Of a DNA stretch of 64,000 nucleotides, positions 11,767-24,400 are shown piece by piece. The position numbers and the translations under genes are program-made. The stretch comes from Sordariomycetes sp. S80-01Y (lineage: Eukaryota; Ascomycota; Sordariomycetes), in the NCBI GenBank assembly GCA_037042185.1, contig JAXQJY010000031.1:1426001-1490000 (forward strand). Direction: 5' to 3'. The notes beneath the pieces are model-generated. The model was given only the letters and a program-made list of their open reading frames with translations. It was not told the DNA's origin and did not search any database. Position 1 is the first letter of the stretch, and each line of letters begins with the position of its first letter.

Positions 11767-14700
11767 GCCTGCGTACGACCACGGAGACTCCGACCCTTAA
11801 CGTGCGAGAGTCCTGGTAGACACCCTCTCATGGAGGGGTAGAAAACCAAGAGCTGGTTTGGCAGAGCAGAAGCAAGGAACGGCGTTTACGGCAGGGCATC
11901 TGACGGTTCACTGGTACTATTCGGACGGAGCAAGCACAATCTGTTGATACGCAGAGTGCAGAGAACACGGCATACGGGGCGGCCGTACGAGATTTTGATT
12001 CGGCATGTACCACCTTTTTCATCATACCTCACGGCACTGTTGGTGCTGTGGACTTCTCTGGAGCGAGACCTTACGTTGTCAATGAGCAAGGAACAATACG
12101 TACCTTTTGTAGGATTATGTTTGGAGTATTCTTAGGCAGGGGGAGAATAATAAGACTTTTGAGACCTACGATAACTGAACGAAGTGTTTTGTGATGCCTC
12201 AACACGCCTCAATATGCCCTACGGGTCTTTGCGTGCGCATCGCTGGCTGTGAGTGGCAATGATCGGTGTCTGCTTCTTTAGTTACCGACATCGGTCAAAT
12301 ACGGACGGCCTCGCGAAGCGTGAAGCGTGACGCGCGGACGGAAGGCGGTGGCCATCTCTTGACGTGCATGTCCTTGGTGGTTGACGTTCGAAGTTGATCA
12401 ATTGTCAGCCGTACATGGGCTCGACGCTACGGCCTGCGGAATAGGGACAGATCTCGTCGATCGCTTCAAGTGCAGCTCCTCCTACTTGAAACACCAACCA
12501 CGGAACGGCGATATCGGATAGACTGTCATGTCAGTAGGGCCATGAATGACGGACGCGTGTCAACGGGCGAGTGGGAAAGGGGAGGTCGGCCGCCTCGAAG
12601 ATCAGACAGTGAGCTGTCACTTGACAGTTCGTGAACTATACTCAGATCAAGCCTCGCCCGAGACCAATTCCGTCTCATGATTTTGGACGAGATCTGACGG
12701 GAGCTGCCGCTCGATAAGCTCAGGCTGTTAGCGATGCGACTTGGTCGTCGAGTTACATTCAGGGGTACCCGTATGTGCAGCTCGAAGGACTTCAACACAG
12801 ACCCTAAAGCAGTGCGTGTCGCTGTTGATCTCAGGGGGCACCGACTGACCTCAGCACAAGCCACGGTCTGTTATTCGGAGAGGAATCGCCCCCTCGAGGC
12901 AATGCCACCACCAGCGTCGGCCTTGACCGACGTGCAACCGCAGGCGCAGCTAAGCCTCATGGCGTCATGCGCTGCAGTTCCGCCTCGTCTCCTGTTCACC
13001 CATTCACACACTGACCACTGACCTCTGCCCACTGACTCACCGACCGAACCCCCACGTCTCGTGGGCATTCCCAAGTCGCAACCTTCGGGAGGTTCCCTCT
13101 CCACACGCGTCTTGATTGGCTTTCTCATCTCTCTTTGGGCCAGCATTGCGTTCGAATCAAAGCTGTTCGTGCTGGTGGGATTTGCGAAGCTAAATACGAC
13201 TTATGGAAAGGATGAGGAGCGATTGGGGGGCGGGGAGGAGGATCAGCGACAGGGACCACGGAGATTGACGATTGAGAGGCGAGAAGTGCCTTCGTATCAA
13301 TCTGTTGGTACCTGACTCTGGAACCTCTTCCTAGGGGGACGTATGCGCCAAAGGCGACGAGACAAGAGGCTGTCTCAGGCGAGGTCACCTGCGTTGGATG
13401 GAAGTCTTCCAGAAGTCCAGCAGCCCAGGCGCGAAGAGAACAAGTGCCGCCCAGTGGCACACCACTAACATCAGCTGCGCATCTGCCGCTGCCCGTACTC
13501 TACCTCATCCACCCCAGCCGCGACACAGCAAGCCGAGGAAGCGCAGCATGTGAATCTGCACAGCTCGTTACGAGATGAAAGGATAGAGGGATATTCAGGG
13601 CATGAGACTGCATCTGCGTGGGAACTCCAACTTGGAAGCGAACATCATCCGTCTCTGCATCGCTCTTTCATCAGATTTGGCAAGGAGCACGATTGAACCT
13701 TCCCTCCCTCCTTCTCACCTTCCCTCTCGGGGGTGGGAGGCTGGCGTCCACCAATCAGAGGCACAAAGTTTCGTGCCGTTAGCAGAGGGGAGAACGCAGT
13801 ACTTGATGTGCAAGGTTATTACTGTCTGGGGGGAGACTAGTGGGAGGTTCTGTTGTTAAAGATAGATGTGACGCAGCTGGTTGAGGGGGGATTGGTTAGA
13901 ATTGCTTCATACCCTGTCTTGCCTGTTCAGAGGTCGAGACGATTTGGAACCCAGTTGCCAGGCAGTTTGGACATGCTGCACGAGGGACGGAGTAGCATCG
14001 AAGATTCCGAGGGCTGGGATCAGGACGGCGAGATCTCGAACTGACACCCTTGGAGCTGTGGTTTTGATTGCAGGTGCCTGCAGAAGGGGGACGGGACCGT
14101 TCCCTCATGGTCAAACTCGCATCTGCAATCCACCAATTCATTGCTAATAGCCGGCCGGACGAGTCCTCCCGACTCTAGACCTTACCTCGTAGATAAGCAC
14201 TTGTCGTCGCTAGCCAGGACGTACCGCAGCCTATGGTCGAACAGGTCGACAGACGGACGTGTTGCTCAGGACGGCATGCTCACAGACCATCTCAAAACGA
14301 CATTCCCCATGTGGTCGGGACATCCCTGGTGGCGCCGCCAGCACAGACGTCAAAACGCGGCCGCGATGGCATCATGGCTCGACCACAACTGCCAGCCGAG
14401 GGCAAGCTGAGATGCACAAAGTCAGGGCGGGCATGGGCATGAGCATGAGCATGGTGAAGGGTGACATGGCGTCCCATCGCGATCCTCAGGCTTCTCGACG
14501 TCTTCCAGAAGGCCGCGCGAACGCCCGCTTTGCATCGCTTGGCCGTGGTCTTGTGCTTATCTCGACAGCCCGCGTCGCTGATATCACAGCTTCTCTGCGG
14601 TCATGGTGCGGGTGGTCTACGGAAAACCGCCAGTTTTGCCAGTGTCCCTGAGAGCCGGATCGAGAAGTGGGGCCTGGATTGCCGGATCGGGAAGTCGTGG

Positions 14701-15715
14701 TCGAAGGAACTTTTGCTGGCGCCTTCGGGAAAAGTCTTGGCGGGAGGGCTGCAGGGCGCTGCTGCCCCGTCCAAGCCCTGAATTTCAGAGGAACAGCAGC
14801 GCTGCGGACAGGAACTGAGGGGCTCAGACGGCACCGCCTGCCCTATCAGCGCGCTGGACGAATCACCCAAGTCTGGGGAACGATAACGAATTCGCAGCGT
14901 GTCTCGAGTTCCTCTGCCACTGCCTCTCCAGCTGCCCACTGCCAGTGTCTCTTCTCTGACTCTGCAACCCGACGGTGAAGACGTGCTTCCTCGCCGGTGT
15001 CTCTGACGACAGCCTGCCGCCCATTGGCTCGACTATCTGTCGGCTGTCCCCTGCAATCATCCCGTTGAAAGCAAGACCTCGACCGCCTGGGCACCTCAGG
15101 CTGCCGCCGGGCCTAGCACCACCTACTCTCACCACCTCGTCGTCTCATCGGCAGTGAAAATTAAACTCCTCTCCTCTTCCACGAGTCTGATCGTCGTGTC
15201 TTCCCCCTTTGCCTTTCTTTTTGGCTCGTCCTTGCTGGATTTGGACCTCGGTTGTTATCTCTGGCGTTGCCTGCCACAGAGGCGTCAGGCTGTCGGTCAT
15301 CTCCGTGGCTCTGACTCGAGTCCCGTGCGACGCTTGAACCATCGAATCCTCTTGTCCAACATCCGCGCGACTTGACTGACGCTAGGAGACGGCCTCTCCA
15401 TTCCAAACTTGCCAGCTCGCTCGCCGCTGCCTCGTCCCCTTCCCTCTCGGGACCACCATGGGCACAGCCTTGGTGACCTAACACTCATTTTCCCGTCTCA
15501 CTCATCCACGCCCCTCACGTGGACCAGCGTCGAGACAATCTCTGGCAAGCTCGCCACGAGGAATGCCTAGCTCGACCACAGGCGACCGAGTCCGTCTCGT
15601 CTAACATTCGCTCCGGACTGTCGTTCCTCGCTTCCTGGGACACGGTCGGACAGCCCGTCGGACACCTACCGTCGTGCTCGCCCGCCGAGCTTGGCGCTGA
15701 GGAGGAAAGGCCAGC
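11767..15715. other. Long intergenic/leader region before the Gln-rich Clr5 gene
   Basis: Nearly 4 kb with no supported gene. From about 12,900 onward the plus strand is rich in C/T tracts and short ATG-initiated frames; the stretch 14,900-15,715 especially looks like transcribed leader. Similar very long leaders are known for fungal regulatory genes, so a leader with upstream ORFs and possibly introns is plausible, but this is inference. It contains the GCATGR repeat at 14431-14453. Confidence 0.4.
14431..14453 (+). repeat. Short GCATGR tandem repeat
   Basis: Four imperfect copies of GCATGG/GCATGA in a row. Lies in the presumed long leader region of the Clr5 gene. Confidence 0.6.
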
Positions 15716-18653
15716 ATGTTTAACCAGCGCCAATGGGCCGAACTGAATGCTTTCACTGCTTCGTTCGGTTCCAGTAGCGGGAATCAGCAGGGGGGCGGCC
15801 AGTCTCAGGCTCATCAGCACCAGGAGCAGCAGTTCCAACAGGGCGAAGCCGAGGACCAGCACATGGTAAACCATCACCAACAGCCTCAGCCTCAGCCCCA
15901 GCCTCAGTATATCCAGCAGCAACCATCACAACAGCCTCAGCCGTCCCAACCTCAATACCAGCAACCCGAGCAGCTACCTTTCCAGTACGAGTTCTCCCCT
16001 CAGCAGGAATGGCCCAAGTTTGGCTTCGACGCTGGAACGCCCTCGGGCAATGTTGCGGCCTTCCAGGATCATGTGCGGCAGGACTTTTTCGGCTCTCAGT
16101 CTAATGACATGGATTGGACACCATCCTCTGACTTCAGCGGCGGCTTTGATCAGGGATTTGAGACAAGTCACCATGACCACCAGCAACCTGCTATCAAGAT
16201 GGAGCATGAGCACATCAACCCCGCCATGAACTCATATAACCACGACAACCAAGGCTCAGGAGGACGTGGGGTTGGCAATCTTGTAGCGCAGTTCGAGCAG
16301 AAGGACTTCCAGCCTCCTCTGCCTCCGAGACCGATCAACAATTCGATAGACAACTCCGTGACGAGCCCAATCGCCATTAGCCATCAGCAGCAAACCTCCC
16401 ACTTTCCTCAGTTCAACGCTGCCCCCCAAGGTCACTCCTTCGCCGCAAGCAGCAACCCGTTCACCAACTCTTTCAGCAACAGAGTGAACACACCCAGCGA
16501 CACAAACTTCGGCTCGTTTGGGACCCCGCATTCACGAGTTACCAGCCCTGCCGCCACCAGTCCGCCTCCAGTCCCTTTTGGCAGCTTCCACGATGGATCT
16601 AGGGTGGGAAGCCCTAGCACTGCACAGATGTCAGATCCCTTCGGCAGTCTAGACAACTTTGTCAATCCCCGGGTGGGCCCTCAGATGCAGCACGGCATAC
16701 CACAGTCTCCCGCGCCGACTACACCAGGTCACGGCAATGGGACTCCGGGGTTCGCAATATGGCGTGCCCCTGGCCAGGACCAGCCTGGCACCCCTCAGGG
16801 CTTCGAACATTTCCAGCAACAGACCCAATACCCTTCACAACATACGACTGCGATGCAACGGCCCATGAGCCGACAGCACAGCATCGCAACAAGTCCAGGG
16901 GGCTACATGGTCCCTCCTGTGCCCCCGAAGGTGAAGCCGAATCCTGGGCAGGGAAACCAATTCATCCTCGAATTGAACCCTGGAAAAGTCAAGGGCAAAG
17001 CCCCCGCGAAGCCTCCTAAACCGAAGCCCAAGCCATCTCTATCGGGTTTGTCGACATCAGCACCAGCGATCAAGCAGGAGCCTCAGACCCCGGCCATACC
17101 TCCAACACCTATGGTGCCGGACGTCTCACGGGTAAGTAGATAGATCTCTTCCTTCAAGCAAAGGCTGATGAATACAGAAACCCTCCGAGACCCCGAGCGA
17201 ATCATCGACACCCCGGCCATCGATCGTCAACCGCCCCTCACGCGAACAGGTTCCCGCCGAATCGTGGGAAAGCTGGAAGCCGACGATCCACGATCTCTAC
17301 CTCGAGCAGAGAAAGCCACTGAAGGAAGTCATGCAGATCATGGCGGATCAATACAACTTCCAGGCGACGCCGAAGATGTACAAGACGCGCTTTTCACAAT
17401 GGGGCTTTGTAAAGAACAACACTGAGGACGAGGTGAAGAAGCTACTGTCAATGAAGTTCCAGCGCGACTCACAGGGCAAGGTGTCGGAGTTCGTGCGGAA
17501 CGGGAAGATCGTCAATTTGGGTACGTACCTCAAAAGGAAGGGCGTCACGGAATATGATCTGGTCGACTTCGAGCTACCTGCAAACCTGCCGTCGCATATT
17601 CGATGCCGGACACCTACACCCCCGCCCGCACCGGAATACCTCAAGTCGCCTGACCTGATGCGCGCGCAAGAAACGATGGTTAGCAACATCCGCAAGGCTT
17701 TCCTACAATGTCGACAGTGGGAGTTGGAAACGGAGAGACACGTTGGGTGGCCGTCGACCATGGTGTGGGGTGCGCCGTCAAGCGAGATGCTCACCGAGGC
17801 AAACTTCTACTTTGAGGCTGGCGACACCGATTCGGGCGGTCAATGCCTGATGAATGCTTTCAACCAGCTCGAGATCGACCTGAAGCAACTATCTCCCCAG
17901 GCCATTCTCGAAGTGCTGTTTGGCATGGTGAGACGGGACCCTGGTCTCATGACAGCGCTGTGCAAGTACGTCGGAGCATTCTCGACCAACAACTACGATC
18001 GCGCACATCCTCTGCGGCAGATCTTTACCTGCCTGTACGATGTCCAGCAAAAGCATGGTGCTGCGACCCTCTCGGATCTCCTGTGGGGCAGCAGCCCCCT
18101 GATTGCGGAGGAACTCGAGTCCATATACGGCCGGCGTCATCCGTATGTTGCTCGCACGTGGATAGACATGGCAACGTTCTACGAGCAAAAGACGCCTGAG
18201 CGCCTGGAGCAGCTTGCCCAAGAGCTCAAGCTACAACATCGGCAGATGGAGCAGAGCCAAGGCACCGAGTTCAGCGACCTGCTAGCGTTGCGCTACGCCA
18301 TCGCTCAACTCCTGTACGCCGCCGATGCCGAAAACAAGGAAACGAAGAAGGCCGCCAAAGACTTGCTCGAGGATATGAAGAAGGCGAAGCTCCTGCATCG
18401 CGTTCGAGGCTCGAGCAAGAACACCTACTGCTATCACTGCGCCGTGAAGAACGATCCATGGACGAAGCGCTGCCGCCGGCGGTACGATTCCATCGTCGAA
18501 TTGCTCGAGAAGCACACCGGCACGAAGATCCTGCCGTACTTTGAGGAGGACTTCCACACCACTGAGCACGAACCTGAGGCGCAGCCGCAGCAAGCGCAGA
18601 GTGCTTGGGCAGCCGCCATGGGTATGGGCTCCAACAAATGGGGCTTCTTATAA
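15716..18653 (+). CDS. Gln-rich Clr5-domain protein
   Basis: Exons 15716-17131 and 17178-18653 with a 46-nt intron (GTAAGT donor, TACAG acceptor), phase 0 on both sides, giving 963 residues. Residues about 23-90 are Gln/Pro-rich (QPQPQPQPQ and similar), and the N-terminal half is disordered. Directly after the splice junction, at about residues 502-553, comes a Clr5 domain (WKPTIHDLYLEQRKPLKEVMQIM, NFQATPKMYKTRFSQWGF). The C-terminal 400 residues are helical and contain a conserved-looking Cys/His patch (NTYCYHC). Likely a nuclear regulatory or DNA-associated protein; the Gln-rich segment resembles an activation domain. The target is unknown. It differs from the Clr5 protein at the left edge in layout and shows no close similarity outside the domain by eye. 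Confidence 0.9.
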
Positions 18654-19216
18654 GCATTGGCTCCTATACCGTATGGCTCCAGTCTTTTCTTTCTACTATG
18701 TCGAAGGGCATCAGCGGGGCGATACTACAAAACTACAATGGGACGGGGACAAACGCACGAGGCTACGATGGCATGACGGTTGCAAAAGACATGCTGCATC
18801 GCAACCTGGCACTGATTTCGAATACCTGGATGACTTGGGCGTTTAGGGATGCATGAAAGCGGCGATTGGCTTGGGAGCGTCGTAATGTATTGTACTATAC
18901 TTGATTGGAGTCAGCTTTGGTTAATGACCGCCGTCGAGCGGCCCGGGTGGACCATACAAGTGGTCAGCCCTCGAATGTAAATACACAAGAACTTATCAAA
19001 CATAAGTGATTATCACAAGGCGTCCAACCGTGCGATACAAACTGTCTGACCCCTTTCCCGGCCGGCTGTGGACAGTGCCCTGGATGTTGGACCCTCAAAC
19101 CCCGAATAATGTCCGGCGACTCGGTGATGACGGCATAGCGACTCCGAAAATTGTCCACCGCAGATTCGACCATCCACGGCAGACGCGCGACGACACGCGA
19201 CGTCGGATTCAACGCC
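18654..19216. other. Intergenic between Clr5 gene and TRM61-like gene
   Basis: 3' region of the upstream gene and promoter of the downstream one; both are on the plus strand. No further gene seen. Confidence 0.5.
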
Positions 19217-20676
19217 ATGCCACCCCGAATATGGCCTCTCTGGCGTTCGCAGCCGCGGATACCGTCGTTGCGGCGTGCCTTCCACCCTGACAGGACGATA
19301 CAAGGTAACTAAACCTCCGGTCTGCCTTCTGTTCCACTGCACTCGCACCTAAGACGAACCTCCTCCACCCCCTTCACAACGCCACCCGCGATCGAAGAGC
19401 ATAAAAACTAACCCTACCCCCAGAGTACGACGTCGTCCTCCTTAAGCAGAGCAACTCGCGCTCCGCGAAATGGCGCCTCTCGCCGCCCCTCGTCTCGCCC
19501 ACCGACGGCAGCCCCAGCCGGACCATCAGGCTGCCCTACGGCGCCACCGTCCAGCACACCGACCTCATCGGGCGCAGGTTCCTCGACAGACTGACGGACT
19601 CGGGCGGTAGGGAGGTGGTCGTCTACGAGGGCAGTCTGGCGGGCCACGTCATGGGCAGCGACCGGGCCGCGGTGCCAATCTACCCCCACGACGCCCAGAC
19701 CATCGTCAACATGATGGACCTGCACTTCGACCCCAGCGCGGACGAGGGCGAGGGCGACGGGGAACCTTTTGAGATATTCGAGGCCGGCACCGGCGCGGGC
19801 AGCCTGACCATCCACATCGCCAGGGCCATACACGCCGCGAACCCGCCACTGCCCAGGGAGCTGAGGGACGCGCTGCCCAGGAGCGGCATCCAGCTGAAGC
19901 CGCCCCCCGACGAGAGCCCTTCCGAGACGGCGGGCGCGGGGAGGAACATCTCCCACATCCCCTTCCACGACGAGCACCTCAGCTCCACGGCTCGAGCCTG
20001 GGTCGGGAGGCGCAGGGCGATCCTGCACACTCTCGACCACAAGCCCGCCCACACCCTCGCCGCGCAGACCCTCATCCGCAAGTTCCGCCGCGGCCTCTAC
20101 CTCCCGCACATTGACTTCCACAACGGCTCCCTGTCGGCGCACCTCACGCCGCGGCTGCGGGCCAACGGGTCGCGGCCCTTCCTCAGCCGCGCGGTGCTCG
20201 ACCTGCCGGCGCCGGAGCGCGAGGCCGGCAGCCTGATCCCGTGCCTGCACCCCAACGCCGTGCTCGTCGTCTTCGCGCCCAGCATCAGCCAGATCGGCGA
20301 CTTCGTCAAGTGGAGCACCCTCACGCGCCAGGAGCTGCGGCTGGACCGCGTCGCCGAGCTGCAGACGAGCAGCACCTCGGAGTTCGGCATCGGCGAGAAC
20401 GAGGGCGGCAGGGCGTGGAGGGTGCAGACGGTGCGGCCGAGGAAGTACGCGCGCGACAGGACGGGTCGCGAGCATGTCCCCGAGGCCTCGGCGGAGGAAG
20501 AGGCGGAGCAGCCTGAGCTTGTGCAGATCATGAGGCCTAAGGTCGGGGAGAGAGTCTGCGGTGGTGGGTTTGTTGCGGTGCTAAGGAAGACGCGGCCTGG
20601 TGAGCAGCCCGTGGTCGAGGAAGTCGAAGTCGAGGAGGCGGGAGAGTCGACACGTCCCGGTCAAGACCTCATCTAA
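19217..20676 (+). CDS. tRNA (adenine-58-N1)-methyltransferase, TRM61/TRMT61-type, probably mitochondrial
   Basis: Exons 19217-19304 and 19424-20676, intron 119 nt (GTAACT donor, CCCCAG acceptor), 446 residues. Splicing creates QEYDVVLLKQ, the start of the TRM61 N-terminal barrel region, followed by LPYGATVQHTDLIGR. SAM-binding motif I is FEAGTGAGSLT; a LDLPAPE segment corresponds to the catalytic-region motif, and the DFVKW helix follows. This family methylates N1 of adenosine 58 in the T-loop of tRNA. The first 25 residues are Arg-rich with no acidic residue, consistent with a mitochondrial presequence, which would make it the organellar enzyme; that assignment is inference. The Glu-rich tail is ordinary. 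Very high GC at third positions explains a long shadow frame on the other strand. Confidence 0.85.
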
Positions 20677-21489
20677 AAAGACGGCGGGCAAGGGGACGAC
20701 GACAGGTGACCATCTGCGCGACAATCCGACGGTAGGCGTGTTGGTATGAATGTGAAATGCTGTACAATATTCTATAGAAATAGTACCAGGGTAGGGAACT
20801 GCCTGGTACGTAATTAGACCACATCACACTGTAGATATCACGTCCTTTGAACGCCAAGTCAAAGTTCAAGATCGCTTACTCTCGCTATGTAAAGATAGGG
20901 TATCTCATGCTCAATGCAACATGCAAAAGACGTTCCATGCCATCATTAAGTCATATATCCCTTTCGTAGCATCATTCCCAATCTCGTACGCATCCAGCCA
21001 CCGAACTTGCTCGACAAGAGGCGTCAATGGCCAGCATTGTGCGTGTCTCCATTATGAATATTCCTCGGACCTTGTTGTTCTCCCCTCATGTGAAACCCCC
21101 AAAAATGTGCCAAATCCAAATGTAGTGCAAAGAATGGAAAAGGCGCCTTGAAAAAAAAAGAGCGCTGTCGTAAGATCGTGGCTATGCGCCCTAAATATCA
21201 ATGTACCCAGTCGATTGGCCGTACGCTCGGCGGTTCAAATCGATAAAGGCGTAGAAAATAATGCGCAATGCTGAAATAACATGCGCTGTCGTAGAAAGCC
21301 GGGCGTGAGCCCTTGGACTATGTAGCATGCTGGGGATGCGAGATGTTGGGCTTCCTATCAAAGGGCCCGGATGTCCGAGTACACCGAGTTGCGCTTGGCA
21401 GACTCAAACGACTCGGGAGGCTTGCGCCGTAGATCTTCCAATTATATCCTTGACAAGAAAAGACAGGAAATGGAAAGGTATGAAAAATA
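20677..21489. other. Convergent intergenic 3' region
   Basis: Lies between two convergent genes. AT-richer than the coding flanks, contains an A9 tract at 21151-21159 and several AATA-like signals. No gene seen. Confidence 0.5.
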
Positions 21490-24400
21490 TTAAACGCTTA
21501 ACACCCGCTCAGGGGCGCGGCCGCAGCAGACCATGAGCTTGAGGCTTGTACCAAACTCCTCGCACTCACGGATGAGAGACTTGTCTCCCCAGATGCTCGC
21601 AGGTGCAGAGCTATCTGGTTCCGCTGCGCTCTCGTAGCAACGGTTGTACCACCAGCGACCAACACGAGCCACCATCTTGGTTATGTTCTCGTCCGCCTTG
21701 TCACTGTCATCACTCATCATTTCAGAAAGGCTAGGCTGGTTCTTCTTGCCGGCAGCCCCGCGACGCTGAGCCTTGCTGCTATTGTGCGAGCGAGTAATGG
21801 GCGTGGCAACAGGCACACCAACGCGAGCAGCTTTGACGTCGTAGAAGCCGGCATGGCCGATGAGCTTGACAATGAGATCGGCGGTAGATGCAAGAGACGT
21901 GTCCGGGTTGGCGGCATGAATGCGCTCCTTCAGCTGGCGAGCTGCACGACGACCACGGGGACCCATACTGTTGAGGTCCACATCGAGGATGGAAAGCTCG
22001 AGGTAACCGCCAGGCTTGAGGACGCGGCGAGCTTCATTGAGAATGTTGCGGTAGTGCGACTCGGGGGCGGCGACGGGGAAGCGGTAGACAACTGACGTGA
22101 AGCTCTGAGGCGCAAAGGGGAACTTCTGCAGGTGAGAAACGTATTGAATCTGGTGGTGATTGGGGGGTGTCAAGGGAAGTTTCGGAGAGGACTGAAGCTC
22201 GGTCGGCAAAGGCGCGCGGGGCGATAGGTTGTAGAAGGTGGCACCAGGGTACGTTTCTGCGGCGTAGAAGGACCAGTCATCGTTCCCTAGCCCGTCGATC
22301 ACCAAGATTGACCGGCTCTTGAGATCGCGGGCCTTCTCTGTCTCGTCTGCAACGAGGTCGTGGCGAACATCGCTGAATAAGACATGCCCAAACGTCAGCC
22401 ACTTGCTGACTGTCATAGAGCCGACGCGTAGGTTGACCTGAGACAGGGGTGACTCGTTCTCTGAAGAGCTGCAGCTAGTGTCTGAGTTTCTCTCTTTGAT
22501 GGGAGACAAGCTTCTCTGAGGCCGCGGGGCTGAGGTGGGCCAGACGTGCTCGTCCGGTTGCAGATCTGGGGTCTGGATATCTTGGCTCATTGGCGGAGAC
22601 TTGGGGCTTGGATGAGGTTGGAATGCGTTGCGGATGCGCTCAGTCATATCCTGGCTGTAGCAGCTTGAGGCCGTCGGCGCCAGAGAGTGCGCTGAAGCAA
22701 CACGAGAAGCAGCCTTATCCGGAGCCAGGGTCGGTGACTCCATAACCTTCTCCTTGCCCAGCTTTGAGTGGTATGTCTCCAGATGAAAGGGGATACCCTT
22801 CGATGATGTTGCAGAGGGTGGCGGTCTATCATCCTCTAGGAGATCATCGTATTCATTCCAAATTTCATCCTCGGCGGGCGGGTCGTGTGGGTGAGGAATC
22901 ACGGCTGTGGCGTTGGTGGACAGCGGAAACAGACCAGAGCTAGAGCTTGACTCGACGGTGGCCTCGGAGTTCTTTCGTGGTGAGAAGCGGAGGAACTCCT
23001 TGTGTTGCTGCTCTTGCTCTTCATCTTCCCTAGCTCCGGATTTACAGGACGACGAGCAGCGGGTCACACTATCAGCGGTTTCGGCGGTTGAGGCACCCAT
23101 AGTCAGATCCGGAGTGGAGTCGGGCTGGCCGGTGGGACTTGGTCCCTTTGCAATCGACTCAGGGTCCAAGTGCTCCGAGGGTTCGGCCGCCCTCTGCAGG
23201 CTGGCGCGGAATGGTCTCGAGAAACTCTTAGGGGAAGCAGCCTCCTGGCGGCTGCTGACGACGGCGGGAATGCGTCCAACTTGCTGGAGTCGGCTAGGCC
23301 GCGATTGTGGTTGCAGAGGAGCTGGCACAGCTGCTGGTGGAGCGTTTTGCGGAGGAGGTGGAATGACCTGATGTTTGATGCTTTCAATCTGTGCCATGGG
23401 ATCCGGGTTGTGGAAGAACTTCTTGGGCGAGTGTCGCTGTGCTGGCATGGGGATCTCCGGAGTTTGCCAACCCGCAGAGTGCAGATCCGGTGTGCTGTGC
23501 TGGGGAGTGCCGTGGTAAACATCTGCATTACGCAAAACGTCGCGAATCTCCAATCCTGGAGCAAGGTCTTGCTCAGACGAGTCGATCATGGTGTAGAATG
23601 CGACGGGCTTCTTCTCCTCAGGGGCTGGAACTGGATCCTTCTCAGTCTTCTTGGGAGTCTTGCTCTGGGAACGTCCAAAAAGATTCCATTTGCGTGGAGA
23701 TCGCTCGCGCTTCACCAACTTCTTAGGGGCAGGATGCACGGGATCGCGCCCACGAGAGATCTCTCGCTGAATCTCCATGTGCGACTCGTCAGACATGATA
23801 CTGGTGTCAAAACTTGTCATAGGAGACGAAGCGACGCCGCCAGTTTTGATGGGCTGAGGCAGCCGCATGGAATTTTCAGGAGAGGTTCCCATACGCTGAA
23901 TAGACCTGCGGAAAGCGAGGGTCGGCCTAACCCCGGTGCCTTCGGAATCGCTGCTCTCAGACGGTCGTCGCGAGCTTGCCGCGGTAGACGGCCCAGGTAT
24001 GCTTGGGGACGGCCAAAGGGTGTTTCTCGAGCCACTTATGGAAGTGGAGATATCGTCCCCTAGTCGAGAGTCGGTACTGGGTCGGCTCATTGGGAGGCTC
24101 TGGTTGCTCTCCGTGCGCGTGAGCTCCGAACTGGCATTCCTGTTCTCCACGACCGAGCCACCAGCAATAACCACTGGGTTCATCCTATCTGCAAAGAATG
24201 GGTCGTTGCTAACCAGGCTCTCCTGGGAGGTCTGCTTATCCCCGAACCCACGCGAGAGATTGCTGCTGCCACTTCGCCTGCGGACAGCTCCAAGTTTACC
24301 ATAGCCTTCATGCCCTGTGCCGGCAGCGGGGCCCTTGCGTAAAGGCTTCTTCTCCTTGGTCTCCTTCTTGGATTTGGAGGGGCTTTCGGTCGCAGGCTTC

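Noticed and set aside
19414-20475. 353-codon open frame on the minus strand
   Set aside because: Exactly opposite the TRM61-like gene. High third-position GC keeps the antisense frame open; composition (Ala/Arg/Val/Glu repeats) has no domain.
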